DNA of 64,000 nucleotides from Ligustrum vulgare (lineage: Eukaryota; Streptophyta; Magnoliopsida; Lamiales; Oleaceae), in the NCBI GenBank assembly GCA_963555705.1, contig OY743183.1, forward strand, positions 48,659,466-48,723,465, given 5' to 3'. This document shows positions 1-10,975 of this stretch, piece after piece. Both the position numbers and the translations under genes were made by a program. Each line of letters begins with the position of its first letter. Position 1 is the stretch's first letter. The notes beneath the pieces are model-generated. The model saw only the letters and a list, made by a program, of their open reading frames with translations. It was not told where the DNA came from and ran no database searches.

Positions 1-33
1 ACATACCTTGATAAGGGATGGTGAGTTGAGGAT

Positions 34-444
34 TTAACTAGAAGAGTCGTGTTCGGAGTAGGCAAACATGGCCAATATGATAATCTTGAAGATGAGCAGG
101 AAGTCGGCTGGGTCGTGTAGAGCGAGTAGTGTTTGATGAGGGTCGATAGAGGTATTATTGTGGCTCTCATTGTTGGAGGCCGCGACGAAAATTAGATCAT
201 CAGCGGCTGTATCATTGCTAATGGTAATTGGTGTCAGGCCGTAATGGACAGAGACAGGGTACCGCAGTGGTGAAGGTGTGGATTCTACGGTAGTATCCTG
301 GATTTCGATATTTTGGGGCGAGGTTGGATAGGAAATGTCGGTTTGGGTATCAAGAGGTAATGGTAATGGAATATTATCAATTATAGTTGTGGTGATAGGA
401 AGTGATTGAGTGGAGTACGGAAAAATCTTCGTGAAAAATAGCAT
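34..444 (-). pseudogene. copia linker between integrase and reverse transcriptase
   Basis: A 136-residue frame, rich in Thr, Ser and Pro, follows the integrase in the element's direction. Copia polyproteins have a low-complexity linker here before the reverse transcriptase. No catalytic motif is visible and the assignment rests on position. Reverse transcriptase text is not seen up to base 1. Confidence 0.5.
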
Positions 445-1292
445 CCCGTGAGATGAAGAACTTCTTGTCTAGTAGTTCACAAACACGATATCCCTTTTGT
501 TCTTTTCGATTTCTAAGGAAAATGCATTTTCGGGCTAGAATATCAAATTTGTGGGTGGTGGTTAGATTAGTGGCAAAACATAGGCATCCATAAACTCGAA
601 TATGAGAGTATAAGGGAGGTTTATGATAGAGTCTTTCATAGGGGGTTTTGTTAGAGAAGAGTGGTGTAGGTAAACAGTTTATGAGGTAACAAGCGGTTTG
701 TATATGCTCTTCCCAAAATTTGAGGGGTAGGTTGGCTTGGAAGCAAAGGGCACGAGCCATATTGAGCAAATGTCGATGTTTACGTTCCACAACCACATTT
801 TTTTGAGGCATGTAAATGCAAGATTGTTGAAAATTAATCCCATTGGTGTCAAAAAATGGTCTCAAACAAAGAAATTCCCTCACCCCCCCCCCCAATTTTC
901 GGAACGTAGTCCTTTCACGTTGCAATTGTATTGAGTTTTCACCCAAGTAATGAAACTTTGGAGAAAAGATTATGTTTCAGATTTGTAACGCATAAAGTAT
1001 AGCCATGTAAAGTGAGTAAAATCATCCACAATAGTCAAGAAATATTTTACACCATGATAAGAATGAATTTATGAGGTCCCCAAATGTCACAATGGATTAA
1101 ATCAAAAGGAGCTAAACTTGAAATTGAACTTCTAGGAAATGATAAACGTGTTTTTCTGGATAAATGACAAACATCACAAAATATGCAAATCAAAAGAAAT
1201 ATCCGGGTTGGTTTTGGATAATTGTTGGATGGGAAGAGTCGAAGGATGTCCAAGTCGGTTGTGCCAAAGTTTTGGTTTGAGTTTGGTTGCAT
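377..1292 (-). pseudogene. copia integrase (rve core), frameshifted
   Basis: Two overlapping frames carry the integrase. The first (1047-1292) has the end of the zinc finger (CDVCHLSRKTRL) and the first catalytic block APFDLIHCDIWGPH. The second (377-946) has the third catalytic block with the usual QKNVVVERKHRHLLN, then NLPLKFWEEHI and the copia tail TPYERLYHKPP and LRVYGCLCFA-like text. The middle block between them is corrupted. The protein would insert element DNA into the genome; this copy cannot. Confidence 0.85.
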
Positions 1293-1731
1293 TGGCCTGA
1301 TGGAGGTGCTGATTCATGGAAAGAAAGTAGAGACCATTATTCTGCCTTCCCCGTCCAATTGTCCTCTTCGTAGTTAAGTCTTGCACCACACAAAAATTAG
1401 GGTAGAACATCACATTACAATCTAAAGCATTTGTTAATTTGCTAATTGAAAGTAGGTTGACTTTAAAATCTGGGACATATAATACATCATCAAGTTTAGT
1501 ATCACTGGTAACATTTATAGAACCCATTGAGTTGATATTGGTTTTACCCCCATTTGGTAGTTCATCAAAAGGGTGGCATTTGACATCAATTTGGTTGTGT
1601 ATGGGAGGATATTTAAAAATATGGTCGGTGGCTCCACTATCTGTAATCCATTGACGAGAATTTGATGAATGCATACCTGCACTGTTAGCATAAGATTGGG
1701 TGTTACCAGAATTCTGTCGAAGGAGGGTCAT
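1174..1731 (-). pseudogene. copia protease and GAG-pre-integrase
   Basis: The frame carries the aspartic protease active site WITDSGATDHI near residue 29, the flap-side phrase LDDVLYVPDFKVNLLSISKL, and the GAG-pre-integrase motif LWHNRLGHPS near residue 150, which holds the first histidines of the integrase zinc finger. The protease would cut the polyprotein and the integrase finger helps bind element ends. The frame breaks at about 1174 and the integrase continues in another frame. Confidence 0.88.
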
Positions 1732-2167
1732 GAGGCGGTCAGACTCATCAATCGTCGAAGTTGTTGTTTTGTTTCCTTGTGAGTTTTCCTTGTCATTAGT
1801 AGAAGCATGTGTGTTGTGGGCTTCTTTCTTCCTTGGTTGATATCTTTTCCATGGAATTTATGTACGGGTGGAAAGCCATAGATGAAGAAGCATCGATTGA
1901 TGGAGTGGCCATCCATGTCATAGTGAGTGCAATGCTTCTTTCCACTTTGTTCCCCAATTCATCGGTTTGGCTCCGGTGGTTTGGTAGCTAGCATGAGAAC
2001 CACAATGATCCCGTTTGGTCGCGTCAAGGCATGTACCTTCTTGTGTTGGGAAGTGGACTCATCATAAGGATCGAACCTCGAATGGGAAAGTCTCATTTAA
2101 TCCTATTAAAAATTGCATGACTCTCTCTCTCCTTTTCCTCTCGTTCGGCCAATTTCTTAATTCCAGA
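1728..2167 (-). pseudogene. copia gag C-terminal / zinc-knuckle remnant
   Basis: This stretch joins gag to protease in the same element. One frame contains a GHSINRCFFIYGFPP phrase typical of the region around the copia CCHC knuckle, followed by a basic stretch. The full CX2CX4HX4C motif cannot be read in one frame, so the segment is broken. The opposite-strand reading frames here are shadows. Confidence 0.6.
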
Positions 2168-2662
2168 TTAGTTGCAAGTGATTGGATAGTGATGGGATGT
2201 CAACTCATCCCAAAGGGCCTTCATCTTGGTGTAATAGATGGAGACAGAATGTTGTACTTGTTGTAGTTCGGTAATCTCTTGTCGAATTTGATAGATCCAA
2301 GAGTCGTTCCCTTGTGAGAACCTGTCATTGAGATCATTCCAAACATCTTTTGCAAACTCTGTATAGATGATACTACCAGCTATGTTAGCATTGACAGAAT
2401 TAAGAATCCAAGATAACATCATTTTGTTGCATCGCTCCCAAAGTGTAAGCTTGTCTTCGGTCATCTTCTCCACCTCTCCGGTAATAAATCCAAGTTTGTT
2501 CTTTGCACTCAAAGCAAGTTTCATAACAGGGCTCCACTGCCCGTAATTGTCATCTTTGAGAACTTTGGATACAAGAACAAGCCCGGGATGGTCGGAATGG
2601 TGAAGCGTGAGAGGGTCTATGAAGTCGTTCATCATTGTCCTTCTAGAATTCTCCTCTCCCAT
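2168..2662 (-). pseudogene. copia gag, N-terminal part
   Basis: Capsid-type Gag fragment of the copia element, whose product would package element RNA in cytoplasmic virus-like particles. I chose the methionine that starts MGEENSRR rather than the ATG inside the primer site. The frame shows the retrotran_gag_3-like start (HHSDHPGLVLVSKVL, then DNYGQWSPVMKLAL) followed by the UBN2-like helix region (KDVWNDLNDRF, then YYTKMKALWDEL). The frame ends early, before the zinc knuckle, so a frameshift or nonsense change has cut it. Confidence 0.85.
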
Positions 2663-2688
2663 ATTCGCAGTGGAAGTTGTCTCAGAAT

Positions 2689-2703
2689 CATGCTCTGATA
2701 CCA
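2689..2703 (-). other. Primer binding site (initiator Met tRNA type)
   Basis: On the minus strand the sequence immediately after the LTR reads TGGTATCAGAGCATG, the usual plant copia match to the 3' end of initiator methionine tRNA. It fixes the LTR end and the orientation. Confidence 0.9.
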
Positions 2704-2959
2704 TGTTAAATTTCTATGGATGAAGAATTTGTGAATTATGTATGAACGAAGAGACAAGATTTGGAAATTTCTATGTATTATTCTATATGTAATTACAAGG
2801 ATATTTATACACAAATAAAGAATAAATACATAAATCAATGCAGATTTCTATTTACAGTTAAAGAAAGAATATCAATCATAATTGATGCAGTATCCCCGAA
2901 TATCCTATTGATGCAATCTTTCTTTTAATAAAATACAATTCCAAAACATATTTGTAACA
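2704..2959 (-). repeat. 5' LTR of the copia element
   Basis: The segment has TG...CA ends with short inverted termini (TGTTA/TAACA) and lies directly next to the primer binding site. It is 256 bp long, short but normal for copia. The partner LTR lies outside the window, so the boundary rests on the termini and the adjacent primer site. Confidence 0.85.
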
Positions 2960-4544
2960 AGTGTTGATCCAAAATCAAAGAGATTCAACTCATTTTCTCC
3001 TTTTTTTTCTTATTCCTCTTCCATGTATTCTTTGTGCTTGATGAATACTTAGTTTGAAGGCTTGATTAATCGACTAAAGTCATTTACTATCAATCCCTTT
3101 AGCATCTCGACCGAGAGAGGGTAAATGTACTTTTAGGACACGTTTAATCACATGTTCAAGCCTTTTATTTGATTATATCATTTGGTGTTCTTCCATCATT
3201 TCCAAGATTTCAAGTGGATGTTTCAATGTGAATGATTCATGATTCATCATTTGGTAAACGATTATTTCTTCTCCAAACTCTCCTGATAAGTTATTTTTCT
3301 AACAACAACAATGGCAAGACAAAACATTTATGTATGTAAGATACCTCATCTGGTCTTGCCGTGAATAAGTATATGAGGTTAATGGAGAATTCAAGTCTTT
3401 ACCATATTTGGAAGGGTACTGTAGCAAAATAAATGTTAGTTGATTTATTTTTAATTATGCGCTTCTTCAATAACATGCTCTGAATCCACCTTTGTACTTT
3501 GTTCTCCTCGCAATATCTGGCCGCTTCATCTCGGGGAATGTTTGCGAGATATGTTAAGAATTCAAGGCTCAGAATCAACCACAAAGAGATACAAAATACG
3601 ATTTAAACATAAAACTTTTCAGAAAATTTTATTAATCAAAATAAATCGTAAAGTATCAAAGAAAAATTATAGATTCAAATACTCTGATCTAAAATATCAA
3701 AAATCTCAAAAACTCGCAAAAACACAAAAATTATACAGAAAACGATATGTAAATCAACCACTAAGTAATATTGATTATGCACAAAGAATCAGTAACAAAA
3801 CCACTAAGAGTGTTGCGAGAAAATCAGAGATTATTCTTCAGAAATACGAAGAAGAAGATGAACCAAAGGAGAGAGAGAAACAGAGATCAGAGAGAGACGT
3901 TTTTGGAAAAAAAAAAGTGAGAGAATGAAGCGTCTGACTCAAGCCTTATCCCCCAAGTGGACGGTTGCGATGATTCTTGATGATCTAACGGTGTAAAATG
4001 AGGTGGTGATGATAATGGGCCTTAATACCGAGTTTGGGCTCCAATCTTCAGATCAAGTGATACAAGCCAGGCTTTTGTACTGGGCTCTATATTCGGTCCA
4101 GTATGGTTTAAACTAGGCTTCAGCATTTTTAGGCTAAAGATTGGACTGGCTGGTTTGATATTGATCCAATTGTCCTCTACAAGATACCTCTATAAAGCAC
4201 AGTTGAAAGGGATTATTGTTTCAATGCCATGCTCCTGCACCCCAGAAAATTTTGAAGAAGTGGTTTGGGGTTAAAAACAACTAATTGAAGGAGGATAAGC
4301 TTGTGAGGGAAAGAAAAATTCTTCTGGGTTAAAGAGCTTCTGATGTTTTCTATAGAAACTCAAATTAAATATCCATGCTTTGAACTTCCGCAATAGAGAG
4401 TAGTAATGGAGGAAGAGGATATTAGTAATGATAAATTGCATTATGCATATAGATATCAAGTTTATATAGATAGTGAGATATACATCTATCACCATGATAG
4501 CTAGTGAGAAGCATTAGACTACAATAAATATGAGTAAGATGACA
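2960..4544. other. Gene-poor AT-rich interval
   Basis: I see no gene here. A 128-codon plus-strand frame at 3542-3928 is Lys/Arg-rich, low in complexity and matches no family I know; I treat it as chance. The stretch around 3540-4200 may be an old LTR-like repeat, but no ends or target duplication could be fixed. Confidence 0.5.
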
Positions 4545-6053
4545 TGTTTTGCTTACTGCAAGTGTATGGATCGCATAAGTAATAAAGTGGATTTAACGTC
4601 CGGATATCGATCTCAAGAGGATTGAATAAATTTACGCTCTATACTAATTACCTTAACCGGAACGAGAGAAGTAATGTGATTTTGAAGTTTTAAATAAAAT
4701 AGACTAACGAACTAAAATAAATAAAATCTAGCAAAAAGAATTCAACTTCGGATTTTCTTAAGCGATGTTTAAAGGTGTTGAGACATTCAATTTCACATTA
4801 GTCAATACTATTAATTCTAATCATCAAGTTTTACTCCTATCTATGTGCTTGACCGAATTCACTTACGCATATGAGATTTCTCTCTCGAGTTTAAATCAAC
4901 TTTACTTAATTAGTTGACCGTGTTTCTAGACAGCCGATAGTAATGACTATGTGCATGGAATACAATAATTCATTTAGAAATCACAATAATAATGAATGTA
5001 TATCTCTATCGTTCAGCAAATTACCGAATTCTATTCCTAAATCTAAATGTTAGCTCACCTCTCGGATTATGAAAACACTCATGATATCATAAACAAGTGA
5101 TCAATTCATTAGTGCATTAAACATGAATATAAAATCAACAATAGAAAGTTATATGTAAAACTCAAATTATAAAATTATTAGCGTAAAACATATGCTATAT
5201 CGAATATCCCAACTAATAGTTTAGCTACTCATCACTAAATAATTAAAAATACAGAAATAATATATAAACATGCTGAGATTATCTAATTAACAAGAGAATA
5301 GAAGTCTTGCACCAAGATTCCATCCCCGTTGATAATCTTCAATCGTCGTCCCCTTACCTTGATTTTGCCTTCCAGGGTTTGAATAATAGAACTAAGAATT
5401 ATGTGTGGAATAGGCTGTGCAAAAGTCTTCAAGTTGTGCATGAGAGGTGGTATATATAGCTTTCTGAAGAAACGTAGGCAATTAACACAAGAAATCGCTT
5501 ACGGGCCTAAACCCTGGCTGGATTGGACAACTACGCGAACACATAGGAGAAATTGTGGTGGCCGTGCAGGTTATCAAAATACGGTTCTGTTGATTTGGTA
5601 TTCGGACACGCGGCCACCTGGTGTAAAATTCGTGGCCATGCAGGCTAACTATTCTAGTAAAACTTCATCTTTTAGAATTGTTTAAGTCCCTAATCTTTAA
5701 TTGCCTACAAATCCTTCATCTTCCAATTGTTACATTCCAGTCCCTATATTCTCAAATCCTTTCAAATCTTTCTTCCAACTTCTCTTCATCTTCAATTGAG
5801 CTATCCAAATTTGATTTGTCACACTTTACACCACTTAATAAATCCCGATTGACATGATCATCATCTATTTGTCCATTTTAGCTCCAAGTATCACCTAAAT
5901 GCACATTATTTACCTCAATTGCGCAATTCACTCGATCTTGGGATATTACCTGGAATATAAACAAATACAAACAATTATATAGACTTTATTCTAAAACGAT
6001 AATAAATAATTCTAATTTAAATATATAAATAAGTGTATAAAATACGCTTATCA
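4545..6053 (-). repeat. Solo LTR of a Tat/Ogre-like gypsy family
   Basis: On the minus strand it starts TGATAAGCG..., the same start as the LTRs of the element at 10976-17405 (TGATAAGTG). At its far end it shares the AAGTAATAAAGTGGA block, a CTCTCGAGT block and the ATCCCAAC block in the same order. It is about 1.5 kb long with no internal region on either side. ACATG occurs at both edges (4542-4546 overlapping the TG, and 6054-6058), consistent with a 5-bp target duplication. It is diverged from the 10.9-17.4 kb LTRs and so is a related family or an old copy. Confidence 0.78.
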
Positions 6054-6354
6054 ACATGTGCCAAGCATGAATCTTTGGAACAAATGTGTTATTTCTTCTT
6101 TGATAATCTTTCTCATTCATGTTAACCTACCACAACACAATCAAAATATATTAAAAAACAAGTAGTGTATACACTTAAAAACAATACGCTACTTAAAACA
6201 ACAAAACGTAAAGGCTTCAAATTTCCTAAATCTACTTCAGTCTTGGAACAATATCTATAGAAGAGCTTAAAGTATAGCCTGCAGTTCGCTAGTGACAGTT
6301 TTCAACAGGGCAAGAGAATTATTTCTGGATTACTTTATATTATATTTTATCATT

Positions 6355-6464
6355 TAGGGATACTGATCGGAATGCATTCACGGCCAATCCTAATAAAGAT
6401 TCGCTCGTGTAGGGATACTGATCGAAATGCATTCATGGCCAATCCTAATAAAGTTTCGCTCATG
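6355..6464. repeat. Tandem duplication, 55-bp unit x 2
   Basis: The unit beginning TAGGGATACTGATCG occurs at 6355-6409 and again at 6410-6464 with about four substitutions. The units abut exactly. No gene is associated with it. Confidence 0.9.
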
Positions 6465-7178
6465 TAAGTCAAGTCTTCATGAAATAGTAAGACGTGTACA
6501 CGGCTTAGGCCGAGTTCACTTCTGATTGGTAAAACCGGAGAATTAAGGGTGCTCGTGCCTTAAACAAGATTTGCTAATGCATTTGTACATCGCTTGATCA
6601 AACTCCTTCATCTAATCTATAAAACATGAAATATAATCAACGTCCACAAGGTAAACATTTAAAATCATTAAACCAAGAGGAAATATCACAAATTAAATAA
6701 TAATTATGCTATCTATTATTGACTAGCCAATTCATAAGCTTTATGTCAACGCCTTTCTCCATGGCATCTCCAAGAGGATGTTTATGTGTCCCAACCACCA
6801 GGATTTCTTGACTCTCAGTATCCCTATTATGTCTGTCGACTACGAAAGGCAGGCAAGCACTGTGTGCCCGGTATACTGAACTTAAAATATTTCTTCTCCA
6901 ATATGGTTCACTACTTCCCACAGTGATTCATCCTTTTTTTCAATGAAGACGCTCAAGAGTTTTGGTGTGATTTTTAGACCTCCACCTTTACTCTTCTGTT
7001 TTGGGGGGGGGGGTGTGGATGCCCCTACCCTTTCAATAGATAAAAATAAAACTACACCTAATAGGATGGGAACATGATGCCTAAACAAGGAGTTACTAAC
7101 TCCATTACTATTTCAAGTCCTAACTATAACTAGTCTATGGTGATTGTCGGGGATAAGAAACATAAGGCAACCCCTCTA
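6465..7178. other. Gene-poor interval
   Basis: Two short overlapping minus-strand frames (6709-6921 and 6882-7088) look faintly protein-like (FVVDRHNRDTESQEILVVG) but match no family I recognise and are frame-broken at a G-run. They may be a relic of a gene. Nothing else is supported. Confidence 0.35.
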
Positions 7179-7752
7179 TAGTGTTGGCAACGGGGCGGAT
7201 CGGACTCCAATCCGCCCCGCCCCGAATTTTTTTTTTGCCTGATCCGGATCCGCCCCGCGATCCGTCAAATTTCGGGTCGGGGCGGATCGGTGCACCGATC
7301 CGTGGACCGATCCTCCAGAATTATTTTTTTAATTTTTTTAATTTTTTAAAATTTTTTTAAATATATTTTAAATTAAATCTTTTATAGAAAATTTATTTTT
7401 TTATTAAATTTTATTTATTTTATTGAAACAAGACGTATAGAGACCGATTCGCCGATTTAACGGATCGAGTTTTTTTGCCATCACTTATTGGAATTCTTTC
7501 TTCAAATGAAGAATATGAAAAATATGTTTTCTTTAAAATGCAAAGATTGCAGGTTATTCCCAGAAATTAAAGTTTGTTACAAAATTTACATATTAGATTT
7601 TTATACATGATAAAAAAATTATATTAAAAAAAATATCGGATCGCGGATCGGGGCGGATCACATAAATTTCGATCCGTCGATCCACGGATCGGGATTTTTT
7701 CGGATCGGGTCGACGGATCGACGGGACGGATCGAATTTTTTTGCCATCTCTA
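7179..7752. mobile_element. hAT-type non-autonomous element (MITE), 574 bp
   Basis: The ends are TAGTGTTGGCAA and, on the other strand, TAGAGATGGCAA, a 12-bp imperfect terminal inverted repeat. The element is flanked by a perfect 8-bp duplication CCCCTCTA (7171-7178 and 7753-7760), the hAT hallmark. Both ends are GC-rich with many GGATCGG/CCGATCC words while the middle is AT-rich. No transposase frame exists, so it would have to move in trans. Confidence 0.9.
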
Positions 7753-8739
7753 CCCCTCTACTTCCAAATTGATAATACTCTTTAGTAGAGTCTTTTTTGG
7801 GATGATCTAAATGCAATGAAAACAAAAAAAGATATAAAAGAGAATTTTATTTTAATAGTTGAATTCGACTTTTTAGGGGGAAACAGTAAATTTAAATTAA
7901 TAAAATTAATTTTTAATTAAAAAAGTAAAAGCAGTCTGGTTTGATTTTTTGCGATTTTTGAAAATCAAAACCTAAACCAAACCATTTTGAAACGGTTTGG
8001 TTCGAATTGAGAGGGAAAAAAACACGGATCCATGCAGTCTCAAACCAGCGAGTTAAGTTCGGTTTGTGATTTCGCAATTTTTTTGTGCAGCCCTAATATA
8101 TACTGCTATGCTATGTTTGGAATCCTTTTACCATTTACAGTTAATATGTGTGTGTGTGGTGGGGGGGGGGGGGGGGGGCATTCACTTTTTTTGAATTTTG
8201 AGAGTCGTGGAAATTTATATCGTTTTGCACAAAGTAATGATATTTGCTTTAAATGTAAAGATAGTTTAATTCTATTGAGTTAATTTCCATGCCTAAAATC
8301 AAATGACTTGCATAATATTATGTGGTGTTATGCAATATTCAATTTATGCTTTGGGCTTATATTATAAGAATGTCTTGTGCATAAAACAGGTCGTATTTTT
8401 AATCATTGTTAAATTATGCGATATAGTTTTATTCTCATAATTCTTTAATTATAATGTCAAGTGATCCATATAATTTTAATTATTTAGGAATTAGCCACAA
8501 CATGTCTAATTAAATAAATTTATATGCTAGAATCGTTTAGGATCACATATGGACTTGTAGGCATTAATTGGGATACAATTTGATAGTTTTATCATAAAGT
8601 TGTAGATAGAACATCATATTATTATCATAATTTATTCACAAAATTAAGAATTAAGTAAATAATTGATAATTCTATCATAAAGTTAATTTGAATGTAATTT
8701 TATCAAAAATTTAGCCCACTGTCAGTTTTTATGTCGTTA
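7753..8739. other. Gene-free AT-rich interval
   Basis: No coding signal is seen. The stretch at about 7940-8090 contains GGTTTGGTTCG and AAACCAAACC words and ends TGCAGCCCTA, suggesting another hAT-like MITE, but I could not pair its ends. A TG/G microsatellite lies at 8147-8178. Confidence 0.4.
8147..8178. repeat. TG then poly-G simple repeat
   Basis: A short TG run passes into about 18 G residues. Such G-runs are error-prone in sequencing, so the length is uncertain. Confidence 0.9.
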
Positions 8740-9148
8740 GAGCATCTCCATTAGCTCTATATTTAAAGAGAATATTCTACATAATAAAGAGCGTCTTTAA
8801 ATTTAAAGAGTAAAATTTTTTAAAAGCCCCAACAACCTCTTTATTTTTTAGCTTTTTATTTTACTTTTTCATAAAAATATTTATTGTCTTTCTTTATTTT
8901 TAGTTAATATTTAGTTTTTTAAAAGTGAATAGCCAATGATATTAAATATGTAATAAAGAAAGTTAGGAACATTGAAAATTGAAAATTGAAACTTTTTGAA
9001 TGCATTTAATAATAGAGAGTGAGTTTGGCTCTCCAAACCAATTCTCTAAATTAAAATGTTAAAATAGAGAACCAATTGGAATGAAATTTTAATGGTTGAC
9101 TCTCCAAAATAAAGAGTCTCAAATTTAAAGAACCTATTGAAGATGCTC
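8740..9148. mobile_element. Tourist-like MITE (PIF/Harbinger type), 409 bp
   Basis: The termini GAGCATCTCCATTAG and, reversed, GAGCATCTTCAATAG form a 15-bp inverted repeat with two mismatches. TTA lies on both sides (8737-8739 and 9149-9151). The 3-bp TTA duplication and AT-rich non-coding body fit PIF/Harbinger-derived MITEs. Confidence 0.88.
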
Positions 9149-9280
9149 TTAGATTCATTTTAACACGATTTACATTAGTAAAGCATGAAATTTGTTTAAG
9201 CTTCATTTATTTAACATGAGCATGTATTTTAAGTTTTATGCAGTTGTCCAACCTGCAAATTTATCTAATATTCGTTTGAT

Positions 9281-9588
9281 ATGCCTGAGCTTAAGGGTGA
9301 TAATTATAAAGTATGGAAGGAGAAAATTCTCCTGCATTTGGAGTGGATGGACATCAATTATACTATTATGAAAGACGAACTACTTGAAGTTACAGATACC
9401 AGTCTAGCAGACTCAACGTAATGTTCATAAAGACTAAGATATTTACTGGCATCCGTGGTTTGGTCAATCAGCATGATAAGGCCCATGATTTGCTGAAGAC
9501 CACAAATGATCAATTCATCACTTCAGATAAGACATTAGCAAGGACCTTAATCATGAAGTTCACCATGATAACCCAAGATAAACTAACT
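9281..9588 (+). pseudogene. copia gag, N-terminal fragment (outer layer of the nest)
   Basis: The frame from ATG 9281 reads MPELKGDNYKVWKEKILLH, the standard start of a copia gag, to a stop at 9419. A second frame from 9421 continues the domain (KTLARTLIMKFTMITQDKLT), so one frameshift lies near 9419. The reading ends at 9588, where an insertion begins. The gag text resumes at 27450 with VRGMHEHI in register, so about 17.9 kb of inserted DNA splits this gene. No LTR of this element is recognised to the left. Confidence 0.88.
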
Positions 9589-9704
9589 AAGAGGGGGGTG
9601 AATTGGCTTTACAGAACTTTTTCGATAAATACTTTTACAATAAACCAATTATGAACAATAAACAATTTAGAGCACTAAACTTATCAAGATAAAGAGATAG
9701 GTAT

Positions 9705-10380
9705 TGATTGGTATTATTTTCTTGCTTCCTGAAAAAGTAAGGAAATTCCATGACCCGGCCTCTTTGCCCGGGCTACTACCCTAATAATATGTTCGGTTCA
9801 GTACCGATCTCTTCTCTACTCAACAATAATGAGCTGAGGTTTACTCTCTAAGCCCGGTCTTATTAGGTCGGCATTACCCCGATCACAACATTTCGTGTTG
9901 TCACTAAAGGACTAGGTCGGCCTTTCCCGGCCTGTTGGCCGTACGAGCAGGCCTCAAATATCTTTTTGACAATGGGCCTCATTAATGGGCTATATTCTTG
10001 GGCCTTAAGACGATACGCGTTCCGTAAGGAAACGTTTCGTTAAAAGGAAACTAAATCCCAATAAGTTTAGAATTCTTCCTAAAAGGTAAGTTTACACCAA
10101 AGAGGATTCCTTCTTTAATTAAGGAAAGTTGTGGGCTTTTCAACCCCATAAATATAGCCTCTTTGATCACATATTATTCATTCATTATTCTTTACATTTT
10201 TCAGTTATATATTCTCTCTCTCTACTTTTCTCCAGAATACTAATTCTCACACTGGAGAGGCGACGGGGAGAATCCTCTTCGCCTTTTTCCAAGTCATCCA
10301 ACGCGAATTCGTTCATCTTTCCCAAAAATCAAGCATCACCAAATCCTACCACGTCAAGGTTAGGATTTTTTACAGCATCA
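9705..10380 (+). repeat. 5' LTR of the Tat element
   Basis: It starts TGATTGGTATTATTTT and ends ACAGCATCA. It aligns along its whole length with 25421-26092. A promoter-like CCATAAATATAGCC lies at about 10145-10159, followed by a CT-rich stretch, consistent with a U3/R boundary. Confidence 0.95.
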
Positions 10381-10381
10381 A

Positions 10382-10401
10382 TTGGCACCGTCTGTAGGAA
10401 G
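10382..10401 (+). other. Primer binding site of the Tat element
   Basis: TTGGCACCGTCTGTAGGAAG begins one base after the LTR. It is a mutated form of the TTGGCGCCGTCTGTGGGAA primer site common in plant Tat elements (G to A changes). I do not assign the tRNA. Confidence 0.85.
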
Positions 10402-10415
10402 AGATACAATCAGCC

Positions 10416-10975
10416 ATGGTTAATAGACGTCAAGCTCACTCCTCCGCATCCACTGGACCCTCTGTTCCGACCAATACCTCAGTCGAAGAAGATAATCCAC
10501 CACCCCTTGAAGATGTTGGGGAAGAAAAAATCCCAGAAATCACACCAAACAACGAACCCATTAGTCTGGAAAATTTCAACGAACTTCAGCAACAGCTCCG
10601 TGAACTCCATCAGGCTCTTCAACAACAGAATAATCGTCAAGCGCCTCCTGACCGGAACACTCCAGGTACGATTCCGAGGGAAGATCACAGGCCAGTTAAT
10701 CTCGTAGCTAACAATTCCCTAGGAATCAGGGGTGCCCATCCCAAGACTAGGGGATCTGCAAACTTGACACAGTAGGAACTCTCGAGAATTATTCAAGAAG
10801 GGATTTCTAATGGAATAAGATAAAACACAGAAGGTCGAACCTCTTTCATAAGAAGAACCCCTTTTACTCCTGAAATAACGTCATTTCCCTTACCAGAAAA
10901 ATTTAAATATCCTCGGATAAAGGAATATGATGGAACGACAGATCCTCACAACCACTTGAATACCTACACTGATGG
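10416..10975 (+). pseudogene. Tat gag, N-terminal part
   Basis: The frame starts MVNRRQAHSSAS, contains a coiled-coil-like ELQQQLRELHQALQQQNN stretch, and runs through stops at 10773 (TAG) and about 10829 (TAA) into LPEKFKYPRIKEYDGTTDP and HNHLNTYTD, the conserved start of the retrotransposon gag domain. It is cut by the insertion of the inner element at 10976 and continues in the same frame at 17406. Gag would form the particle capsid. Confidence 0.88.

Larger units (their letters stand above)
1..2959 (-). mobile_element. Ty1/copia LTR retrotransposon, 5' part, cut by the window edge
   Basis: Reading leftward from 2959 the order is 5' LTR, primer binding site, gag, zinc knuckle, protease, GAG-pre-integrase and integrase, the standard copia order (protease and integrase before reverse transcriptase). 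The reverse transcriptase would lie left of base 1 and cannot be judged. Several frame breaks separate the domains, so this copy is dead. The base after the LTR (2960) starts unrelated AT-rich sequence. The target duplication cannot be verified because the other end is outside the window. Confidence 0.93.

Noticed and set aside
3542..3928. 128-codon plus-strand frame, Lys/Arg-rich
   Set aside because: Low complexity, no family resemblance, AT-driven codon use and no neighbouring splice or promoter signals. Treated as chance.
6709..7088. Two overlapping minus-strand frames with protein-like text
   Set aside because: They meet at a stop and a G-run, match no family I can name, and show no exon borders. 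Not enough to call a gene.
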